DNA from: Chloroflexota bacterium
Lineage (GTDB): Bacteria > Chloroflexota > Anaerolineae > 4572-78 > J111
DNA: 9,164 nucleotides
Direction: 5' to 3'
Assembly: GCA_003695455.1 (NCBI GenBank)
Contig: RFJF01000283.1
Span: 1 to 9,164, forward strand
The notes beneath the pieces are model-generated. The model made no database searches. It was not told where the DNA came from and saw only the letters and a program-made list of their open reading frames with translations. A program made the translations under genes and the position numbers. Positions 6,201 through 9,164 of the stretch are shown here, piece by piece (within the stretch, counting starts at the first letter, position 1; the number at the start of each line of letters is the position of its first letter).

Positions 6201-8422
6201 TGCCTGCGGATATCAGTGCCAAAGCAATGGACGAAGTGCAGACCGTGGTTCGCGCCACCACCGACCAGGCCAAACAGGCTGGCCTCATCACCGACCTGGC
6301 CCGGCATTTGCCCCACAACATCAAAACAGATTTACTGCGTGAGGCAATGTTATCGGCGCAAAATATTTCAAGTGACTGGAAACGGGCCGAGGTATTGACC
6401 AGCCTGATTCCCCACCTGCCGGAGTCACTGCTCAATACAGCCCTCACACTGACCCAGGCCATTCAAGACCACGATGGACGAACAAACGCCCTGATGCAGC
6501 TATCGCCACGGCTGGCGCAAATGGGTCATCCGGTAGAGGCGTTGGCCGCCGCACGTTCAATACCCACCGAGTGGCGACGCACCAAAACATTGGTGAGTCT
6601 GGCCCCGCACCTGTCTGAAGCATTGAAAAAGGTGGCTTTGCAGGAAGCGCTGAGTACGGCCCTGGCAATCACCAGCCGGGTAGAGCAAGCCGCGGCGCTG
6701 GCCGGGCTGGCCCCTCAACTGGCCCAGTTAGGCTACCCCGCCGAGGCGCTGATGGCCATACGCAGCATTTGGTATGAAAAATGGCAGGCCAAAGCGCTGG
6801 CCGGCATTGCTCCGTTCCTGCCCCAACCCCAACTGGCCGATGCCCTGACCGTGGCCCAGGCCATCCATGACAAAGACCAGCGAGCAGATGCGTTGGTGGG
6901 GCTGGCTCCGCATCTGCCGGAAGCCCTGCTGGTGGATTCGCTGCAAACAGCCCAAACCATCCATGATGAACAAAAACGGTCCGAAGTGCTGTTGAGTCTG
7001 GCGCCCTACTTACCGGAGCAACTCAGACAAAAAGCACTGCGCGGCATGATCACTGCCATCAAAATTGCCTGGGAGTATCCCGAGCAAATCGAAACGCTCG
7101 CAGGGCTGTTGCCGTCGCTTCCGCCAGATATTTATGCAGAAACCGTGCAATATTTGAGCAAACGCACGCTGAATAACCACAGTGACCCGTTTGTGCAGGC
7201 CACGGTTTTTCAGTACATGGCGCCGCACCTGCCACAATCATCGCTGGCGCCCGCGCTGGAAATTGTGCAGAATATGGCAAATGAAACGGCGCAAACGGAG
7301 TCGCTGCTGGCCCTGCTGCCGTATTTGCCTGATACTTTGTTGCCCCAGGCGTTAACCATTATCCAAACTGTGCAAGATAATTTGCTGCAAAGCAAATTGC
7401 TGAGCAAAGCCGCGCCATATTTGCCGGCAAATATGTTTGACCGGCTCATTCAAGCCACACAGGCCATCGCCGATGCCACCAAACGCGCCAACACACTGGG
7501 TAAAATAGCCCCATATGTTCCCCAGGAAATGTTACCGCAGGTCATCCGGCTGGCGCAGGAAATCAAAGATGAATGGCGGCAGGCTGATGCCCAAATAGGG
7601 CTGGCCCTGCGGTTGGCGCAAATTGGCAGCCCCCAAAAAGCGCTGGCAATGGCCCGCACCATCTGGGATGAAGTGAAACGTGCCAAGGTGCTCATCAGGC
7701 TGCTACCCTATCTGCCGGACCCGCTCAGCACAGAAGCCCTGCAGGACGCGCTTTCGGCCTACCGGGTTATCTGGTACGCGCGCTGGCGTGCAGAAGTGCT
7801 GGCCCACCTGGCTCCGCACCTGTCTGATACACTCCACGAACACCTGTTTTCAGAAATGCTAACCGTGATTTCCTCGCTCAAAGATGAACGCAAACAGGCC
7901 GAAGCGCTGACCTACCTGATTCCGCAACTACCCGACACCCTCCTGGTTGAGACGCTAAAAATCATTGGCGCCATGACCACAGACCCGCTCCGCGCCGACT
8001 TGCTGGCCTGGGTTATCCCTATCTTGCCTTCTACCCTGCTGCCAAAAGCGTTGACTCTGGCCCGCGCCATTGACAGCCCCCAACAAAAGGCACACTTGCT
8101 AACGCTCGCGCTCACGTTTAATCTGCCGCCGGACAAAATGGCTGACCTTCTGCGCGAAACGTTAACCCTGGTGTGGTCGGTTGAAAACAGAGAGCAACTT
8201 CACCAAACCCTGTCCGACCTGGTGCCGATACTTGAACAACTGGACTCTGTGGCGCTGAACGCCGTGTGGAATGAAATGTTACCGCACCTCACCCAACGCC
8301 AGCGCAAAGATTTACTGGTTGACCTGCGCACCATCAAACCCATCCTCTCCCGGTTGGGCGGCGCAGAGGTGATGTCAGAAACCAGCCGCGCTATTCAGGA
8401 TGTGGGCCGCTGGTGGCCCTAA
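3284..8422 (+). CDS. Trypsin-like protease / NB-ARC STAND ATPase / helical-repeat protein (NLR-like)
   Basis: The 1712-aa protein has three parts. Residues 1-200 are a trypsin-like serine protease with His36 (TCAHV), Asp76 (DDIAIL) and Ser151 (GMSGAP); no signal peptide precedes it, so it should be cytosolic. After a Pro-rich linker (201-228), residues about 229-455 are an NB-ARC ATPase: Walker A GLGGIGKST (263-271), Walker B LLILDDVW (339-346), TSR (366-368) and GFLPLAL (419-425). Residues about 461-560 are winged-helix-like and end in RLHDL (548-552), the MHD-type nucleotide sensor. Residues 561-724 are a helical connector, followed by 28 two-helix repeats (725-1673) and a 39-residue cap. 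In STAND proteins the repeats usually sense a ligand, ATP drives oligomerisation and the N-terminal domain is the effector, so proximity-activated proteolysis is inferred. All key residues look intact. It has its own promoter and appears monocistronic. Defence, regulated death or signalling are all possible; the substrate and trigger are unknown. Confidence 0.93.
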   Translation: MTQNLKRSIIQIRDAAGNIHGTGFLINGNIAVTCAHVIDSTGASPGDKVTVTFAHTGDSCTSEVIPDSWRPAQTDDIAILRLQGQLPAGVSPIILGPSQNTGNHTFNAFGYPQVGNIQGVWAQGTILGPTVDARGATMLQIRAQEIAEGMSGAPVLDTEGNRVIGMVTATYYPPDGVKLRDVAFATPTEVIAQAYPHITLIPPSLPPASPDSTLNTLRSAVNQAPPLPRYYVPRPEIANQLKSTLLNRNPGAPGVLNIHALLGLGGIGKSTVAAALAFDPDVQQRFPDGVLWATVGQQPDLLFLLSNWIQALGDFDYRPVSVEAASAHLRSLLVDKSVLLILDDVWYPAHIKPFAVCSPQAHIIITSRRFDVAEETGAEIYQIEVMSPSQTLALLSARMNRPIKADERRDALMLAEAVGFLPLALELAAARVARGTPWSTLRQALNKEVAQLEALEAPRRRRRERSQVEASFNLSLQALRNDDEETRQAFIWLGILPEDVQVTAPMAATLWQMQLDKTVDTLELLWNDALLLPGPPVWIDGQQWPSYRLHDLLRDIARRLLTTPAPHGLGVTLPAAHAIVLSRYQLKTRNGLWHTLPNDGYIHVYLTWHLEQAGQIDQIHALLAEETETGRNGWYQAREQLGQTAGFLADVNLALSLAHKQAQAKQISIARAASLQIRYTLIISSLNSLARNLPLPLLVALVEKKMWTPAQGLAYARQVLDLEQQVRALVELSIYMSPGMRETSIQHAAEIAQSISDSWAQTELKMWLAQRLLELDQPEAALAAARSIDSEHWQAEALVKLIPRLPESLLPAVLAAARDIDEEEYQATILAELVPVLSGETQLQVMQDTLAAAREMSDEEQLTDLLARLAPCLPESLLPTALEIAQEIEWEGARAEALAELAPALPEPFREQALQQAVAAAKTIRFDEQRSQTLIKLVPHLPQKSATKIVATAWHIKSQKIRARTLALLAPFLPADISAKAMDEVQTVVRATTDQAKQAGLITDLARHLPHNIKTDLLREAMLSAQNISSDWKRAEVLTSLIPHLPESLLNTALTLTQAIQDHDGRTNALMQLSPRLAQMGHPVEALAAARSIPTEWRRTKTLVSLAPHLSEALKKVALQEALSTALAITSRVEQAAALAGLAPQLAQLGYPAEALMAIRSIWYEKWQAKALAGIAPFLPQPQLADALTVAQAIHDKDQRADALVGLAPHLPEALLVDSLQTAQTIHDEQKRSEVLLSLAPYLPEQLRQKALRGMITAIKIAWEYPEQIETLAGLLPSLPPDIYAETVQYLSKRTLNNHSDPFVQATVFQYMAPHLPQSSLAPALEIVQNMANETAQTESLLALLPYLPDTLLPQALTIIQTVQDNLLQSKLLSKAAPYLPANMFDRLIQATQAIADATKRANTLGKIAPYVPQEMLPQVIRLAQEIKDEWRQADAQIGLALRLAQIGSPQKALAMARTIWDEVKRAKVLIRLLPYLPDPLSTEALQDALSAYRVIWYARWRAEVLAHLAPHLSDTLHEHLFSEMLTVISSLKDERKQAEALTYLIPQLPDTLLVETLKIIGAMTTDPLRADLLAWVIPILPSTLLPKALTLARAIDSPQQKAHLLTLALTFNLPPDKMADLLRETLTLVWSVENREQLHQTLSDLVPILEQLDSVALNAVWNEMLPHLTQRQRKDLLVDLRTIKPILSRLGGAEVMSETSRAIQDVGRWWP
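5456..8302 (+). repeat. Array of 28 alpha-helical-pair repeats (32/33/36 aa) in the STAND protein
   Basis: Residues 725-1673 divide without gaps into 28 units that start at (Q/R)A.. and follow the pattern xAxxLxxLAPxLPxxLLxxALxxAxxI. Hand counting gives twelve units of 32 aa, four of 33, eleven of 36 and one of 37. The 36-aa form adds about one helical turn to the second helix. The 33-aa form has a TPR-like turn (LAQLGYPAEAL) in place of the LPESLLPxAL turn. Units are well diverged, with no long identical DNA copies, so the array is old rather than freshly expanded. It most resembles TPR/HEAT-type solenoids and probably forms a superhelical ligand-binding scaffold; the exact repeat family was not assigned. 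Confidence 0.85.
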
Positions 8423-8428
8423 ACCCCG

Positions 8429-9164
8429 CTATTTTTCCTGTTCAAACAATTTGAGCGCCCGGTAACAGAGCGCCGTAGTAACCAGACGGCTGGCATACCA
8501 GCCGCTTTGCCGCGCGGGGTGCGGAATGAGAAAGAGCGATTCCGCCGCCCAACTGCCGTCGTGGCGCTGCCGGCGCAGCAGGTTTGCCGCCCATTCTGAG
8601 CGCAAATAACCACCGTCCGGCGCGCGCCGTGAAGCCAGCAGCGCCAGCGCGCTCTCCTGCGCCGAAAGGCCGGGCCGCCGGGCAAATTCATCAAACCAGC
8701 CCCCCAACTGCCGCCCCGCCGCATCCAGCTTTTGCGCCAGTGGCGCAGACACAGGCCGGGCCGCCAGTTGGGCCAGCAGTTCAAACCCCACCCACAGCGT
8801 GTACCCCGGCCCGTAATACAGGGCCGCGCCCAACCCGTGGCGGTCAAATCGTGCCAGCACACTCCCCGCCGAGCGTTCAATCAGGCGGTGGTAGCCGGGC
8901 CAGTCAAACGCAATCAACCCCAGCAACAGGTTGATTTCTGTGGCGGCGCAGTGATGCCCCCACACCAGCAGCGGCGCTTCCGGCGGCGCATCATCCGGCG
9001 TGAACCAGACTGGGATTTCTCCGCCGGGCAGCACGCTGGATTCCATCCAGCGCAGGGGTGTTTGCAACATTTTTTGGGCCGATTGGCGTTCAACCGGTGG
9101 TAAATTACCAAACAACCGCAGCAAAAGCCCCAAATCATCGGCGTCCGGTGGCAGCGATAAAAAA
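8429..9164 (-). CDS. Alpha/alpha-toroid protein, terpene cyclase/prenyltransferase-like (5' partial)
   Basis: The minus-strand frame is open to the right edge and gives 244 visible residues with a TAG stop at 8429-8431. The TTG at 9133 is not needed as a start, because upstream codons continue in frame as SLPPDADDL. Visible residues about 199-205 read QRHDGSW, a QW-type motif of the squalene cyclase/prenyltransferase alpha-toroid superfamily. Helix-rich segments such as LLVWGHHCAATEINLLLGL and YTLWVGFELLAQLA fit that fold. DADD (visible residues 7-10, bases 9134-9145) resembles the DxDD general-acid motif of class II terpene cyclases, and about 230 residues after it is compatible with their C-terminal half. 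The rest of the protein is outside the window, so an enzymatic role is only suggested; a non-catalytic toroid protein is equally possible. No signal peptide can be judged. It converges on the STAND gene with 6 bp between stops. Confidence 0.7.
   Translation of the reverse strand, partial: FLSLPPDADDLGLLLRLFGNLPPVERQSAQKMLQTPLRWMESSVLPGGEIPVWFTPDDAPPEAPLLVWGHHCAATEINLLLGLIAFDWPGYHRLIERSAGSVLARFDRHGLGAALYYGPGYTLWVGFELLAQLAARPVSAPLAQKLDAAGRQLGGWFDEFARRPGLSAQESALALLASRRAPDGGYLRSEWAANLLRRQRHDGSWAAESLFLIPHPARQSGWYASRLVTTALCYRALKLFEQEK

Noticed and set aside
5456..8302. DNA-level tandem repeats or CRISPR-like array in the STAND 3' half
   Set aside because: The repetition is at protein level with strongly diverged codons; no constant-length identical DNA repeats with unique spacers are seen.
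8404..8419. GGGCC / GGCCC hairpin at the end of the STAND gene as an intrinsic terminator
   Set aside because: The stem is only 5 bp and the T-run (8432-8436) starts about 12 nt after it, too far for a convincing terminator. The bases also encode the last residues of the protein.
8584..9103. Plus-strand open frames opposite the toroid gene
   Set aside because: Their products are Pro/Ala/Gln/Arg-rich with no recognisable domain, as expected for shadows of a GC-rich minus-strand gene.

Overview
The window is a moderately GC-rich bacterial segment with short gene gaps. Its gene styles (a DtxR/FeoA fusion next to a FeoB encoded as two proteins, a giant STAND NTPase with a helical repeat array, an alpha/alpha-toroid protein) resemble those of Chloroflexota (Anaerolineae-like), but that assignment is inference from gene style, not proof.

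Left block (1-2882, + strand): a ferrous-iron uptake operon. The first gene enters from the left edge. Its first visible residues, HDPHGDPIP, are a DtxR/IdeR-type motif, followed by two FeoA/SH3-like domains. The ATG at 30 is therefore an internal Met, and the gene looks like an iron-dependent repressor fused to FeoA. It is followed by FeoB split into two translationally coupled proteins: a cytosolic G-protein (578-1429) and the membrane permease (1422-2882), overlapping by 8 bp. Convergent to it, with 5 bp between the stops, is a small ferredoxin (2888-3091, - strand) whose second cluster motif has Ser in place of one Cys.

Divergent intergenic region (3092-3283): the AT-rich control region of the window. 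It holds a good sigma70-type promoter for the large gene (TTGAAA-N17-TATACT with extended -10), a weaker -10 for the ferredoxin, four short perfect dyads, and a 5'UTR hairpin carrying the only Shine-Dalgarno-like sequence in its loop.

Central gene (3284-8422, + strand): a 1712-aa single-polypeptide STAND/NLR-like protein. It consists of a cytosolic trypsin-like protease with an intact His36/Asp76/Ser151 triad, an NB-ARC ATPase with Walker A, Walker B, TSR, GxPLAL-type and LHD motifs, a winged helix, and an array of 28 two-helix repeats (residues 725-1673). Repeat lengths are almost perfectly restricted to 32, 33 or 36 residues. The layout parallels Apaf-1 or NLR proteins with the executing protease built in. 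A role in antiphage defence or regulated cell death is the most attractive inference, but nothing in the window proves it.

Right edge (8429-9164, - strand): the C-terminal part of an alpha/alpha-toroid protein of the terpene cyclase/prenyltransferase superfamily, with a QW-like motif and a DADD sequence at the window edge. It converges on the STAND gene with 6 bp between stops.
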